Assembly (NCBI RefSeq): GCF_003097135.1
Contig: NZ_QEQL01000004.1
Location: 310,001 to 374,000 of the forward strand
Direction of reading: 5' to 3'
Origin: Pseudomonas sp. URIL14HWK12:I12
Lineage (GTDB): Bacteria > Pseudomonadota > Gammaproteobacteria > Pseudomonadales > Pseudomonadaceae
Length of the DNA stretch: 64,000 nt
A program made the position numbers and the translations under genes. Below, one piece after another: positions 34,109-43,078 of the stretch (position 1 is its first letter; the number at the start of each line of letters is the position of its first letter). Under the pieces are notes generated by a model. That model did no database searches. It saw only the letters and a list, made by a program, of their open reading frames with translations, and was not told the DNA's origin.

Positions 34109-34804
34109 CAGGCTCTGCGCGTAATTCAGGCCAATACGCCGGTAGCGCTCGTCGAGCAGCTGCGCGAGCAGGTCGAGCCGTGCAACGACCTTGCCGAACT
34201 CGGTGGCGAAGCTCAGGTTGCTACCCTCTTCGGAAATCTCATTGGAAAACAGCAGCGGCTGGCCATTCTTGCCCTGGCGCTGGCTAAGCATCCAAGTAGC
34301 CTTCTCGATATTGCGAGCGGCATTATTGACGAACTGGGGGTTGATCACATCGGTCATGTAGAACTGAGTGCGGTGGCCGTGGGCCGTCACGATCATGCTG
34401 CCGATGGCATAGATGAACGCTCCTACCCGGTCGCCGAGAAACTCGGGGCTCAGCGCGTAGCTCAACGCCGCAAGGTCACGCCGTTGGCCCAGTTGCGGCA
34501 TGGGTTGCTGTTGCTCGATCGCGTTGCGAACCTGGCGGGATGCTGTCACCACATCAAGGTAGCCAGACTTCTTCAGCTCGAGGGGGTTGCGCAGGTACAG
34601 CTTGCGCATCAGAAGAAACAGGCTATCGAGGTTGTCTCGCATGGCGAGGGTGGCCATACGGTCAACGCTGGTCTGGAAAAACTCCTCCGGCCGGGTCTGG
34701 CCAATCTGCCGGGTAATGTCTCGCCCCTGCTGCTGGGTGCAGCCCACCACTGCCAACGGCAAGGAGGCAAGCCCGAACAGCAGGTTTCGGCGGGTTGTCG
34801 GCAT
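34079..34804 (-). CDS. Putative lipoprotein, unknown function
   Basis: 241 residues from the ATG at 34802-34804. It begins MPTTRRNLLFGLASLPLAVV with a lipobox ending in GC (LAVVGC). The twin arginines in TTRRNLL suggest a Tat-exported lipoprotein. The mature protein is mostly helical with blocks such as DNLDSLFLLMRKLYLRNP and FLGDRVGAFIYAIGSMIVTA. No family is recognised. It is convergent with the LysR gene (30-base overlap). Confidence 0.75.
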   Translation of the reverse strand: MPTTRRNLLFGLASLPLAVVGCTQQQGRDITRQIGQTRPEEFFQTSVDRMATLAMRDNLDSLFLLMRKLYLRNPLELKKSGYLDVVTASRQVRNAIEQQQPMPQLGQRRDLAALSYALSPEFLGDRVGAFIYAIGSMIVTAHGHRTQFYMTDVINPQFVNNAARNIEKATWMLSQRQGKNGQPLLFSNEISEEGSNLSFATEFGKVVARLDLLAQLLDERYRRIGLNYAQSLLFLNFLPVQ

Positions 34805-34900
34805 TGGCGGTCGCTTTAGAGGCCGCCAGCCCAATTGCTGGCAGTTCGCCCTTCATCGACCACAGGCACGATAGAAAGTGCCCGACGAGCGGTACGAAGG

Positions 34901-35029
34901 CTAGCGTCGTGGCCGGCGGCGCTCACGGTCTTTATCGACCGGGATGGGTACAGGCTGGAGCGGCGGCGGAATCAGGCCCAGTGCACGGGCGAGGTCTTGA
35001 AGCCAGTTGAACAAGTTCGTGCTCTTCAT
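34901..35029 (-). CDS. Small PA1414-like protein of 42 residues
   Basis: ATG at 35027-35029 after a G-rich AAGGGGGG site. The product is MKSTNLFNWLQDLARALGLI followed by PPPLQPVPIPVDKDRERRRP and RR, an amphipathic helix with a Pro-rich, basic tail. It resembles the small PA1414-type proteins I recall from Pseudomonas, which are strongly expressed at low oxygen. A 262-base stretch separates it from an ANR box at 35291, facing this way as well as towards hemN. Family assignment is tentative. Confidence 0.55.
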   Translation of the reverse strand: MKSTNLFNWLQDLARALGLIPPPLQPVPIPVDKDRERRRPRR

Positions 35030-35368
35030 ATTTACCCCCCTTGGGGTCGACTACGTGGCAGCGAATGCGGCTGCTACACACCGATCATAGCGCCGCTGGT
35101 GATGAAACACATCCTTTGAGATGCGGCTGTTCAGCGCACATTCAATCGGGCCGGAACCTTTCGCGACCAGCGGCAGGCCGCGGCTCGCCTGGGCTTGCGA
35201 CAAATCGCCGCTCACTTCCCCGTAACATTCAGCAATAAGGCTATCGGCCGGCCTGCGCCTGGCTTTACCCCAGCCATGCCCTTGCGAAAATTGACGTGGA
35301 TCAACAGTGCGCCCGAAGCGCAGCTCTAAACTGCGCCCATTCCCGCACCCGTGCCTTCAGGTACCGCC
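35030..35368. other. Leader region between the small gene and hemN
   Basis: No protein gene is visible. The stretch contains the ANR box at 35291-35304 and, on the minus strand, a leader of about 230 bases before the 42-residue gene, with local inverted repeats (GCAGC around 35067-35084; CCCC/GGGG next to the ribosome site at 35035-35045). In P. aeruginosa the comparable leader yields a regulatory RNA; here that is only a possibility. Confidence 0.4.
35291..35304. promoter_or_regulatory. ANR/FNR box upstream of hemN
   Basis: TTGACGTGGATCAA matches the FNR/ANR consensus TTGAT-N4-ATCAA with one change. On the plus strand TAAACT at 35327-35332 lies 22 bases downstream, the expected -10 position for activation from -41.5, serving hemN at 35369. 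ANR control of hemN is known in Pseudomonas, and anr itself is the next gene. Confidence 0.82.
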
Positions 35369-36751
35369 ATGTTCGACACCCCCAGTTGGGCCCCCGAGCT
35401 GATCCGCCGCTACGATCAGGCCGGCCCACGCTACACCTCCTACCCCACTGCCCTGCAGTTCACTCCCGAGGTCGGGACCTTCGACCTGCTGCACGCCTTG
35501 CGCGAGAGCCGCCGCGCCCAACGCCCGCTGTCGCTCTACGTGCACCTGCCGTTCTGCCCGCACATCTGCTATTACTGCGCGTGCAACAAGGTGATCACCA
35601 AGGATCGCAGCCGCTCTGCCCCCTATCTGCAACGCCTGGAGCAAGAGATTCGGCTGATCGCCTGTCACCTTTCCCCAGGCCAACGTGTTGAGCAACTGCA
35701 CCTGGGCGGCGGTACGCCGACCTTCCTGAATCACAGTGAACTGCGGCAACTGATGGGTACCCTGCGCGAGCATTTCAACCTGCTCGACGACGGCTCGGGC
35801 GACTACAGCATTGAGATCGACCCTCGGGAGGCCGACTGGTCGACCATGGGCTTATTGCGCGAGCTGGGCTTCAACCGCATCAGCCTGGGTGTGCAGGACC
35901 TAGACCCGGACGTGCAGAGAGCGGTCAACCGCCTGCAGACCCTGGATGAAACCCTCGCCATCATCGAGGCAGCACGCACGTTGCAATACCGCTCCATCAA
36001 CCTTGACCTTATCTACGGCCTGCCGCGGCAAACGCCCGAAACCTTCGCCCGAACACTGAACGAGGTGCTCGCCCTGCAGCCAGATCGTTTATCGGTGTTC
36101 AATTACGCTCATCTTCCCGAGCGCTTTCCACCGCAGCGCCGCATCGATACCGCCGAGCTGCCGAGCCCGGCGCAGAAACTGCAGATGTTGCAAGAAACCG
36201 TCGAGCGGCTGACCGATGCAGGCTACCGCTACATCGGCATGGACCATTTCGCCATGCCCGACGACGAGCTGGCGATTGCGCAGGAAGAACACACCCTGCA
36301 ACGTAATTTTCAAGGCTATACAACTCACGGTCACTGCGACCTGATCGGCTTGGGCGTCTCGGCGATCAGCCAGATAGGCGAGCTGCTGTGCCAGAACGAC
36401 AGCGACCTGAATGCCTATCAAAACGCCTTGGCAGGCCAGCAGCTCGCCACCCGCCGTGGGTATATTTGCGATCAAGACGATCGGGTGCGCCGCGCGGTCA
36501 TCCAGCAACTGATCTGCCACTTCGACCTGACGTTCGCCGACATCGAACACCGCTTTGCCATCGACTTTCGCAGCTACTTTGCCAGCGCCTGGCCGCAACT
36601 GCAGCGCATGGCCGACGACGGCCTGCTGGCGCTCGATAACCGAGGCATCCGTATCCTGCCGGCCGGCCGCCTGCTGGTGCGCGCAGTGTGCATGGTATTC
36701 GATGCCTACCTGGGTCAGCAGGCCATGCCCCGTTACTCGCGCGTGATCTGA
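35369..36751 (+). CDS. hemN: Oxygen-independent coproporphyrinogen III dehydrogenase HemN
   Basis: HemN is a radical SAM enzyme that converts coproporphyrinogen III to protoporphyrinogen IX without oxygen. From the ATG at 35369 (MFDTPSWAPELIRRYDQAGP) it has 460 residues, the typical length. The cluster cysteines are C63, C67 and C70, with C72 following (PFCPHICYYCAC). Other motifs are LHLGGGTPTFL, RISLGVQDLDPDVQRAVNR and IYGLPRQTPE. An ANR box lies 65 bases upstream and anr follows downstream. Confidence 0.97.
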   Translation: MFDTPSWAPELIRRYDQAGPRYTSYPTALQFTPEVGTFDLLHALRESRRAQRPLSLYVHLPFCPHICYYCACNKVITKDRSRSAPYLQRLEQEIRLIACHLSPGQRVEQLHLGGGTPTFLNHSELRQLMGTLREHFNLLDDGSGDYSIEIDPREADWSTMGLLRELGFNRISLGVQDLDPDVQRAVNRLQTLDETLAIIEAARTLQYRSINLDLIYGLPRQTPETFARTLNEVLALQPDRLSVFNYAHLPERFPPQRRIDTAELPSPAQKLQMLQETVERLTDAGYRYIGMDHFAMPDDELAIAQEEHTLQRNFQGYTTHGHCDLIGLGVSAISQIGELLCQNDSDLNAYQNALAGQQLATRRGYICDQDDRVRRAVIQQLICHFDLTFADIEHRFAIDFRSYFASAWPQLQRMADDGLLALDNRGIRILPAGRLLVRAVCMVFDAYLGQQAMPRYSRVI

Positions 36752-36836
36752 TAGCTATTCTTAAACCCGATGGGCAGCGGACCGTCCATCGATTACCCTT
36801 CCCACCCGTGTGTGTATTGAAAACAAGGAACCTGTC

Positions 36837-37568
36837 ATGTCCGAACCTCTCAAACGCAGCCAGCACCAGGCACACTGCAAGGATTGCAGCCTGGCGCCGC
36901 TGTGTTTGCCGCTCTCGCTGAACCTTGAGGACATGGACGCTCTCGATGACATCGTAAAACGCGGCAGGCCACTGAAAAAAGGCGAATTCCTGTTCCGCCA
37001 AGGTGATCGTTTCGGCTCAGTCTATGCAGTGCGCTCTGGCGCACTCAAAACCTTCAGCCTGAGCGACGCTGGCCAGGAACAGATCACAGGCTTCCACCTG
37101 CCCAGCGAGCTGGTGGGCCTGTCAGGCATGGACACCGAAACCTACCCCGTCTCGGCTCAGGCGCAGGAAACGACCTCGGTATGTGAAATCCCGTTCGACC
37201 ACCTCGACGAACTCGCTGTGCAACTGCCGCAGTTGCGCCGGCAATTGATGCGCGTGATGAGCCGGGAGATTCGCGATGACCAGCAGATGATGCTGCTGCT
37301 TTCGAAAAAGACGGCTGACGAGCGCATTGCAACGTTCCTGGTCAACCTGTCGGCACGCTTTCGTGCCCGTGGTTTTTCAGCCAATCAATTCCGCTTGAGC
37401 ATGTCCCGCAACGAAATCGGCAATTACCTGGGCCTGGCGGTGGAAACCGTGTCCCGCGTGTTCACGCGCTTCCAGCAGGGTGGGTTGATCGAGGCCGAAG
37501 GCAAGGAAGTCCGCATCCTCGACCCGATCGAGCTGTGTGCGTTGGCCGGGGGCGCGATGCAGGGCTGA
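36837..37568 (+). CDS. anr: Anaerobic regulator ANR (FNR family)
   Basis: ANR is an oxygen-sensing [4Fe-4S] transcription factor. From the ATG at 36837 ([20 protein letters not shown]) it has 243 residues. Cluster cysteines C14, C17, C23 and C116 (TTSVCEIPF) are all present. Residues about 35-150 form the cyclic-nucleotide-binding-type sensor domain, about 150-175 the dimer helix, and the Crp-type helix-turn-helix contains [20 protein letters not shown], with the ExxSR DNA contacts of FNR. Located just after hemN, its target. Confidence 0.97.
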   Translation: MSEPLKRSQHQAHCKDCSLAPLCLPLSLNLEDMDALDDIVKRGRPLKKGEFLFRQGDRFGSVYAVRSGALKTFSLSDAGQEQITGFHLPSELVGLSGMDTETYPVSAQAQETTSVCEIPFDHLDELAVQLPQLRRQLMRVMSREIRDDQQMMLLLSKKTADERIATFLVNLSARFRARGFSANQFRLSMSRNEIGNYLGLAVETVSRVFTRFQQGGLIEAEGKEVRILDPIELCALAGGAMQG

Positions 37569-37610
37569 AGGTTTATACTGGCCGGCCACACGCCAGCCCG
37601 AGATGTACCC

Positions 37611-38159
37611 ATGCCTTTTGACGCCGACTCCTGCAAAGCTCTGATCCGCCCGGTGGAGAACTTCCCGAAACCGGGCGTGGTGTTTCGCGACATTACCCCG
37701 CTTTTTCAATCGCCCCGGGCCATGCGCAGCGTCATCGACGCCTTTGTCGAACGTTATGTCGAAAGCCCGATCACCCACGTGGGTGTGATGGACGCACGTG
37801 GTTTTCTGATCGGCTCGGTGGTTGCCCACGAGCTGAACCTGCCCCTGATTCTGTTTCGCAAGCAAGGCAAGCTGCCCGCCGATGTATTGAGCGAAGGCTA
37901 CCAGACCGAGTACGGCGAGGCGTTCCTTGAAGTGCACAGCGACAGCCTGTGCGAAGGCGACTCGCTGGTATTGTTCGATGACCTGATCGCGACAGGTGGC
38001 ACGCTTCTCGCGGCGACCAACCTGGCCCGGCGCATGGGCGCCCACGTTCAGGAAGCCGCGGCGATTATCGACTTGCCGGAGCTGGGGGGCGCAGACCGCC
38101 TGCGCCAGGCGGGCGTGCCGGTATTCACACTCACCGCCTTTGGCCTCAACGAGCGTTGA
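37611..38159 (+). CDS. apt: Adenine phosphoribosyltransferase
   Basis: Apt makes AMP from adenine and PRPP in purine salvage. The 182-residue product has the family features: [49 protein letters not shown] and the PRPP-binding loop [17 protein letters not shown]. It follows anr by 42 bases and is convergent with the small lipoprotein gene at 38160, with adjacent stop codons. Confidence 0.97.
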   Translation: MPFDADSCKALIRPVENFPKPGVVFRDITPLFQSPRAMRSVIDAFVERYVESPITHVGVMDARGFLIGSVVAHELNLPLILFRKQGKLPADVLSEGYQTEYGEAFLEVHSDSLCEGDSLVLFDDLIATGGTLLAATNLARRMGAHVQEAAAIIDLPELGGADRLRQAGVPVFTLTAFGLNER

Positions 38160-38513
38160 TCAGCCGCGGCAGTAGCCTTCGCCTGGCTTGACCACCAGGC
38201 AATCGCGCTTGCCGGCGAGCCATTTCATGCCAGTGCCGTCACCATCGGTGGCCCGCAGCACCTGCTCGCCATCCGGCCGGCTGAAGGCGATGCCATCTGC
38301 ACGGGCTGTTCCATCGAAAGTGCCATGGTCGTCCAGGGTGTACTGCATGCTGAGGCGGTAATGGCCGGGCTCGGCGCCGTCGGGCCGGGCGATGTCGAGC
38401 GTTAGGCCCTCTGGGCCCACCCAGCGACCGACCCAGGCGTCGGTGGCTGCAGTGTCCACACTCGGCTTGCAGGCAGCCAGCGCCAGGGCAAACAGGCAGA
38501 TAAAGCGTTTCAC
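38160..38513 (-). CDS. Small lipoprotein, unknown function
   Basis: 117 residues with a lipoprotein signal ([20 protein letters not shown], lipobox LAAC). The mature protein is predicted to be a small beta barrel ([40 protein letters not shown]) with two further cysteines near the end (KRDCLVV, EGYCRG) that may form a disulfide. It overlaps the end of ttcA by four bases, so the two are probably co-transcribed. Confidence 0.82.
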   Translation of the reverse strand: MKRFICLFALALAACKPSVDTAATDAWVGRWVGPEGLTLDIARPDGAEPGHYRLSMQYTLDDHGTFDGTARADGIAFSRPDGEQVLRATDGDGTGMKWLAGKRDCLVVKPGEGYCRG

Positions 38514-39334
38514 AGGTTCATCAACTCCACGAAGCGCGGGGCCGCACCGGTGTCGATGCGCAAATCGGCGAAATTGAACAAGTCACGGTCAGCCAACTGC
38601 GAGGGGACCACGTTCTGCAGGCCCCGGAAGATGTTCTCGGTGCGCCCTGGGTGCTTGCGCTCCCACTCGACGAGCATCTCTTTGACCACCTGGCGCTGCA
38701 AGTTTTCCTGCGAGCCACAGAGGTTGCAGGGGATGATCGGGAAGCCTTTGAGGTCGGAGTAGGCCTGGATGTCCTTCTCGGCGCAATAGGCAAGCGGCCT
38801 GATCACCACGTTGCGGCCGTCGTCGGCCAGCAGCTTGGGGGGCATGGCCTTGAGCGCGCCGTTGAAGAACATGTTGAGGAAGAAGGTCTCGACGATGTCG
38901 TCACGGTGGTGGCCCAGCGCCATTTTGGTCGCGCCGATCTGGTCTGCATAGGTGTAAAGCGTGCCACGGCGCAGGCGCGAGCACAGCGAGCAGGTGGTCT
39001 TGCCCTCGGGGATCAGCTCTTTGACCACCGAATAGGTGTCTTTCTCGATCACATGGTATGCCACGCCCAATTGCTCGAGGTACGCGGGCAATACGTGCTC
39101 GGGAAAACCAGGTTGCTTCTGGTCCATGTTCACCGCCACGATCTCGAAGCGGATCGGGGCCACCTTTTGCAGATGCAACAGCACATCGAGCATGGTGTAG
39201 CTGTCCTTGCCGCCGGAAAGGCACACCATGACCTTGTCGCCGTCTTCGATCATGTTGAAGTCGGCGATGGCTTCGCCAGCCAGGCGGCGCAGGCGTTTCT
39301 GAAGTTTGTTCTGGTTGACCGAAAGGGTGCCCAT
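38510..39334 (-). CDS. ttcA: tRNA 2-thiocytidine synthetase TtcA
   Basis: TtcA thiolates cytidine 32 in certain tRNAs using ATP and an Fe-S cluster. The 274-residue product has the PP-loop SGGKDS at 40-45 and the two cysteine pairs C115/C118 (CSLC) and C202/C205 (CNLC) that hold the cluster. Other motifs are [19 protein letters not shown] and [11 protein letters not shown]. It is followed by a small lipoprotein gene with a four-base overlap. Confidence 0.96.
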   Translation of the reverse strand: MGTLSVNQNKLQKRLRRLAGEAIADFNMIEDGDKVMVCLSGGKDSYTMLDVLLHLQKVAPIRFEIVAVNMDQKQPGFPEHVLPAYLEQLGVAYHVIEKDTYSVVKELIPEGKTTCSLCSRLRRGTLYTYADQIGATKMALGHHRDDIVETFFLNMFFNGALKAMPPKLLADDGRNVVIRPLAYCAEKDIQAYSDLKGFPIIPCNLCGSQENLQRQVVKEMLVEWERKHPGRTENIFRGLQNVVPSQLADRDLFNFADLRIDTGAAPRFVELMNL

Positions 39335-39482
39335 GGCGTGTAAAAGACCCGCAAGCGTGACATGAAGCGGCGCATTCTACCTGCATCGGCCGCCGCTCGC
39401 AGCATGCGCTGCGCCGCGAGGACCAGCGGCGCAGCGGCAGGCAGTGTGAACGGGCATAATGGGGGCCTACGGAGTCCGAACC

Positions 39483-39977
39483 ATGTCAGATCCCCTCTTC
39501 GAACGGGTCGAGCACTGCTTTACCCAAGCCGAAGCCTTTTTCAAGCGCCCCTTCCGCCGGCCAATGGTCAGCCTGGCGCTGCGGGGGCAAAAAGCCGGCG
39601 TTGCCCACCTTCATGAAAACAAGCTGCGTTTCAATGCCCAGCTATATCAGGAAAACCGCGAGGATTTCCTGCGCCAGACCGTGCCGCATGAGGTCGCACA
39701 CTTGGTCGCCCACCAGCTGTTCGGCGAGCGTATCGCGCCGCACGGAGAGGAATGGCAACTGATCATGCGCGGGGTTTACGAATTGCCGCCGCTGCGCTGC
39801 CACAGCTATGAGGTCAAGCGCCGCCAGGTAATGCGCTACATCTACCGCTGCCCGTGCCAAGGCAGTGATTTTGCGTTTACCGCCCAGCGCCATGCCATGG
39901 TGCGCCAAGGCCGGCGCTACCTCTGCCGGCAGTGCCGACAGGTGCTGGTATTCAGCGGAGAAACCCGGCGCGAATGA
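39483..39977 (+). CDS. sprT: SprT family zinc metalloprotease
   Basis: 164 residues from the ATG at 39483 (MSDPLFERVEHCFTQAEAFF) with GGAG upstream. The metalloprotease site is H69-E70-V-A-H73 (PHEVAHLVAHQLF), followed by a C-terminal zinc ribbon (CPCQGSDF and CRQCRQVL). The core blocks GQKAGVAHLHENKLRFN and HGEEWQLIMRGVYELPP match bacterial SprT. Its physiological substrate is not established. Convergent with the next gene. Confidence 0.94.
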   Translation: MSDPLFERVEHCFTQAEAFFKRPFRRPMVSLALRGQKAGVAHLHENKLRFNAQLYQENREDFLRQTVPHEVAHLVAHQLFGERIAPHGEEWQLIMRGVYELPPLRCHSYEVKRRQVMRYIYRCPCQGSDFAFTAQRHAMVRQGRRYLCRQCRQVLVFSGETRRE

Positions 39978-39991
39978 CGCACAGCGCCGGC

Positions 39992-40690
39992 CTACTGGCC
40001 AGCGGGGTGCACGAAGAGAAAGTCGTGGGCGTCGGCATCTTCGAGCCGCGCCTCGCCGGTTTCGAGCCGTTGGCGAATATGCTGCAGCAGCTGTAGCAAG
40101 GCTTGATCAGCGAAGCGCCCCAACCGCTGGCCGAGGGCTTGGCCGGCTGCCCCGCTCAGCCCCTGGGCGCTGAGCAGCACCTTGATCTGAGTGCCATGGC
40201 GCACAGCGGTGAATCGGGCACTGATGTCCATCGGCCAATGGCTGGTGGCGGGTGTGCGCCAATTCAGTACATGGCCCAGCTCGGGCTCGTATTGCTCCAC
40301 CCGCCAATGCAGGGTGCGCTCACCAGGGCCGCGCACGGCCCAGCGATACGTGGCCGGGCCAATTTCCTCGATCGTATCCACCCACGACAACAGTTCACCT
40401 ATATTGGCCGGGTTGCGGCAGAAACCGATCACCTCTTCCAAGGGCTTGTTCAAAGTGATGCTGCGCGCCACTACCGGGCTTGCCAATACCTCCCTGACCG
40501 GCATGTCGCCGCTGCGATAACCCTGCCAGCCCGCCAGGGCACCGGCAGCCGCCTGCAGCAGGCCACCGCTACCACCCTGGCGCAGGCCGTGGCCCACCAG
40601 GGCAGCGCCAGCTGCCAGCCATAACCAGCGCTTGGAGGGCGGCTCAGGGTGCCGGCGTTTGACACGGATCAGGCGGGGCTGGTCGTACAT
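39992..40690 (-). CDS. SRPBCC/START-like lipid-binding-fold protein
   Basis: 232 residues from the ATG at 40688-40690 after a strong GGAGGAG site. Residues about 1-60 are basic and contain a hydrophobic Gly/Ala-rich segment (WLWLAAGAALVGHGLRQGGS, LLQAAAGALAG), suggesting membrane association. From about 75 on comes a polyketide-cyclase-type SRPBCC domain (ARSITLNKPLEEVIGFCRNP, WRTPATSHWPMDISARF). Such proteins bind hydrophobic ligands; the ligand is unknown. Confidence 0.78.
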   Translation of the reverse strand: MYDQPRLIRVKRRHPEPPSKRWLWLAAGAALVGHGLRQGGSGGLLQAAAGALAGWQGYRSGDMPVREVLASPVVARSITLNKPLEEVIGFCRNPANIGELLSWVDTIEEIGPATYRWAVRGPGERTLHWRVEQYEPELGHVLNWRTPATSHWPMDISARFTAVRHGTQIKVLLSAQGLSGAAGQALGQRLGRFADQALLQLLQHIRQRLETGEARLEDADAHDFLFVHPAGQ

Positions 40691-40770
40691 CGGGAAACTC
40701 CTCCGGTCTGGGTATCCTTTTGTGAGCCGCGCGGCGGCTGAAAATTTCAACGGCCGGGCAGTTTTTTCCC

Positions 40771-41544
40771 TCAAGCGTGCCAGCAGCGGTACCAGCCATC
40801 CTGTTCGGTGATACGCAACGGCGTATGGTACAGGCGCGACAGGTTCTCGCTGGTGATCACCTCGGCCTTGGGGCCATCGGCAATCAACTTGCCTTGAGCG
40901 ATCAGCACCACACGGTCGATTTCCGGAATGATCTCGTCGATGTGGTGCGTCGTGATGATCATCCCCCTGCCCCGCCCGCAAAACTTGCGCATCAGCGCCA
41001 GCATGCCCAGGCTCGCCCCCATGTCCAGGCCGTTGGCCGGCTCGTCCAGGATCAGCGCCCGCGGTTCGTGCACCAAGGCACGGGCCAGGAGCAAGCGCCG
41101 CTTTTGGCCGGTAGACAGGCGCTGGAACATGCGCTCGGCGTACTCGGCCATTTCGACCGTTTCAAGCATTGCGTGGGCCTGGGTAATCTGCTCAGGGGTC
41201 GGTTGCAAGTGGCCATGAGCACCGATGGCGCCGAAGAAGCCCGACAGCACTACTTCAAGGCCTGTGGTGTAGGGGGTGTAGTCTTCCTGCAGATCCTGTG
41301 ACACAAACCCCAGCTTGGCGCGCAGGGCCCACAAGTTCACGGTTTCATCGCCAAACAGCTTCAGGTGGCTGCCCTCACGCACCACCGGGTAGATCTCCCG
41401 GGTAACCAGCTTGAGCAAGGTGCTTTTGCCCGCACCGTTAGGCCCCAGGATCGCGACCTTCTCATGCTCGGCAATGTGCAAAGAGAAGCCATCGAATACC
41501 TGATGCTGCTGCTGGAAAGCGGTGACGTTCTTGAATTCGATCAT
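40771..41544 (-). CDS. ABC transporter ATP-binding protein, partner unknown
   Basis: 257 residues from the ATG at 41542-41544 (MIEFKNVTAFQQQHQVFDGF). Walker A is GPNGAGKST, the Q-loop GFVSQD, the signature LSTGQKRRLL (variant of LSGGQ), Walker B ALILDEPANGLD and the switch histidine in TTHHIDEI. No permease or binding protein gene is next to it, so it may serve a transporter elsewhere or act on its own. Diverges from the cobalamin riboswitch region. Confidence 0.87.
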   Translation of the reverse strand: MIEFKNVTAFQQQHQVFDGFSLHIAEHEKVAILGPNGAGKSTLLKLVTREIYPVVREGSHLKLFGDETVNLWALRAKLGFVSQDLQEDYTPYTTGLEVVLSGFFGAIGAHGHLQPTPEQITQAHAMLETVEMAEYAERMFQRLSTGQKRRLLLARALVHEPRALILDEPANGLDMGASLGMLALMRKFCGRGRGMIITTHHIDEIIPEIDRVVLIAQGKLIADGPKAEVITSENLSRLYHTPLRITEQDGWYRCWHA

Positions 41545-41629
41545 AAACAGGCGGCCTGCTGGGTCAAAGTTGGCCAGTGTCGAACAGCGGCAGGCCAGCT
41601 GCAACCCTCAGCCCTTGGAGCACGCAGCC

Positions 41630-41763
41630 CGACGTTGTATCGTGCTGGCGCTGTACAGAAAGCCGGTGCAAACCCGGCGCGGTCACGCTACTGTAATCGC
41701 CCTGCGAGAGCCAGACCCTGAGCAGCGTACCCTTTCACTCACGGGACGCGTATTTCCCAGGAG
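41630..41763 (+). promoter_or_regulatory. Cobalamin riboswitch
   Basis: The core AAGCCGGTGCAAACCCGGCG followed by CGGTCACGCTACTGTAATC matches the conserved cobalamin-riboswitch junction (GCCGGTGcaAatCCGGCGCGGtC-CGCcACTGTaA). It is followed by a B12-box-like AGAGCCAGACCCTGAGCAG and a stretch of CACGGGACGCGTATTTCCCA just before the AGGAG ribosome site at 41759-41763. The boundaries are approximate. The site reads into a CbtA-like gene. Coenzyme B12 would be expected to lower expression; this is family knowledge. Confidence 0.85.
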
Positions 41764-41769
41764 CTCACT

Positions 41770-42348
41770 ATGCTGATCCGCAAGGTTCAGGCCGGGGCCG
41801 GGCTGTTTACTGGGGTAATGGTGTATAGCCTTTCGATGGGTGGGCTGGTCGCTCTGATGTTTGCCTACGCCATGGGCCGGCTACGCGTATTCGGGCTGGG
41901 GCCGAGAGGGTTGGCCCTGCTGCTGGCGTTCGTGGCGGTTCATCTGGTACCGGGGCTCAAGTACCCGGCGAATCCTCCTGCGGTGGGCGATCCTGAAACG
42001 ATCGGGGCGCGCACACGGTTGTTCTTTCTGATGATTCTGGTGTCGGTGGCGGCCATGGTGCTGGCGGTGAGCACGGCGCGAGCGCTGTTCGTTCGCTGGG
42101 GTGGCTGGAATGCGTCGCTGGCGGCTGTGGCGCTATATGGGGTGACCGCGGCCGTTGTGGTGGCCCTGTTTCCAGCGGTGAGCGAAGTGCCGGAGCGTTT
42201 CTCTGCTGCACTGCTGTGGGAGTTTAGAATTGTGGCGCTGGGCATCCACACGTTTTTCTGGATAGGCACTGGATGCGTATTCGGCCTGCTGGCCCGACTA
42301 CATTTTTTGACCGTGCCTTCTCACAATATTTCGTTACCTACCTCATAA
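41770..42348 (+). CDS. CbtA-like cobalt transporter, apparently without its N-terminal helix
   Basis: 192 residues with about five membrane segments. AGLFTGVMVYSLSMGGLVAL, LVPGLKYPANPPAVGDPETI and TRLFFLMILVSVAAMVLAV match CbtA cobalt-uptake proteins. Compared with longer CbtA forms as I recall them, the initial transmembrane segment and loop (about 50-60 residues) are missing: this ATG begins where the second part starts, directly after the riboswitch and its AGGAG site. No CbtB gene is present. It may be a deletion derivative, or a natural short form. Expression should follow the upstream riboswitch. Confidence 0.72.
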   Translation: MLIRKVQAGAGLFTGVMVYSLSMGGLVALMFAYAMGRLRVFGLGPRGLALLLAFVAVHLVPGLKYPANPPAVGDPETIGARTRLFFLMILVSVAAMVLAVSTARALFVRWGGWNASLAAVALYGVTAAVVVALFPAVSEVPERFSAALLWEFRIVALGIHTFFWIGTGCVFGLLARLHFLTVPSHNISLPTS

Positions 42349-42412
42349 GTTTACCAGTTATGTGGCTGCTACCACCTGTGGATAATTGGCATATAAACAG
42401 GAGGCTGACGCC

Positions 42413-43078
42413 GTGACAGATTTTGACAAAATCCAGGTAGTCGCATGTGATGTATCGAACACGCCTATAATGGATCAACAGCGCAATAAACTACACTTCA
42501 CGGCATTCGGTTATTCCGCAGAAGCGCGCACGATCCGAATGGGTTATATGTGTATGCTCCCAGAGCGGCGGACGCGCGATTACCTCGCTGGAAGCTACCG
42601 GCTTTATATCCCGGCCCTGATGCGCTTCAATAAACCTGACACGCTCTCCCCGTTCTGGGAAGGCTTGATGAATGCCTATACTTATTGTCTCGATGACCCC
42701 ATCAACAATGAGGACGCGACCGGTCACCTACCCACTTTTATTGGCAAGTTTTTTGGGAAGTCAAAATCCTATAAACCGCTTCAAACCCTTGACGTAACTA
42801 AAATTTCTAAAACAGCAAATAAGACATCTCGCACTCTTGAGAGGCTCAAAGCTATCGATCCTAGCGCGGCCGAGGGGAGCCGCACAGTGGCGCACACGGA
42901 AGGACTTCTAAAAGAATTCCATGCGCATTTTCCGAAGGCCCCGATAGCTAGACTCACGGCTGATGATCAGTTTCTTATCAGCAGCAGTCCATATAGCGCC
43001 ACCTCAAAAACGCAAAAAATGCAACTACGCGCACTGAATTCCAAGCTTGATCGCTACTTGAGCAAAATACGCGGCTAA
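42413..43078 (+). CDS. Orphan RHS core protein with variable C-terminal tip, GTG start
   Basis: 221 residues from the GTG at 42413 after AGGAGG. Residues about 1-105 resemble the RHS-repeat-associated core end (LAGSYRLYIPALMRFNKPDT, LSPFWEGLMNAYTYCLDDPI, then DATGH), though FNGE and the usual R-D-x-x-TG-x-YLLGNGYR elements are altered. Residues about 106-221 form a Lys/Ser/Thr-rich tip with AT-rich codon use unlike its neighbours (SKSYKPLQTLDVTKISKTAN). It resembles the short RHS-tip proteins found in multiple copies in P. putida. Tip function and an immunity partner are not evident. Confidence 0.75.
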   Translation: MTDFDKIQVVACDVSNTPIMDQQRNKLHFTAFGYSAEARTIRMGYMCMLPERRTRDYLAGSYRLYIPALMRFNKPDTLSPFWEGLMNAYTYCLDDPINNEDATGHLPTFIGKFFGKSKSYKPLQTLDVTKISKTANKTSRTLERLKAIDPSAAEGSRTVAHTEGLLKEFHAHFPKAPIARLTADDQFLISSSPYSATSKTQKMQLRALNSKLDRYLSKIRG

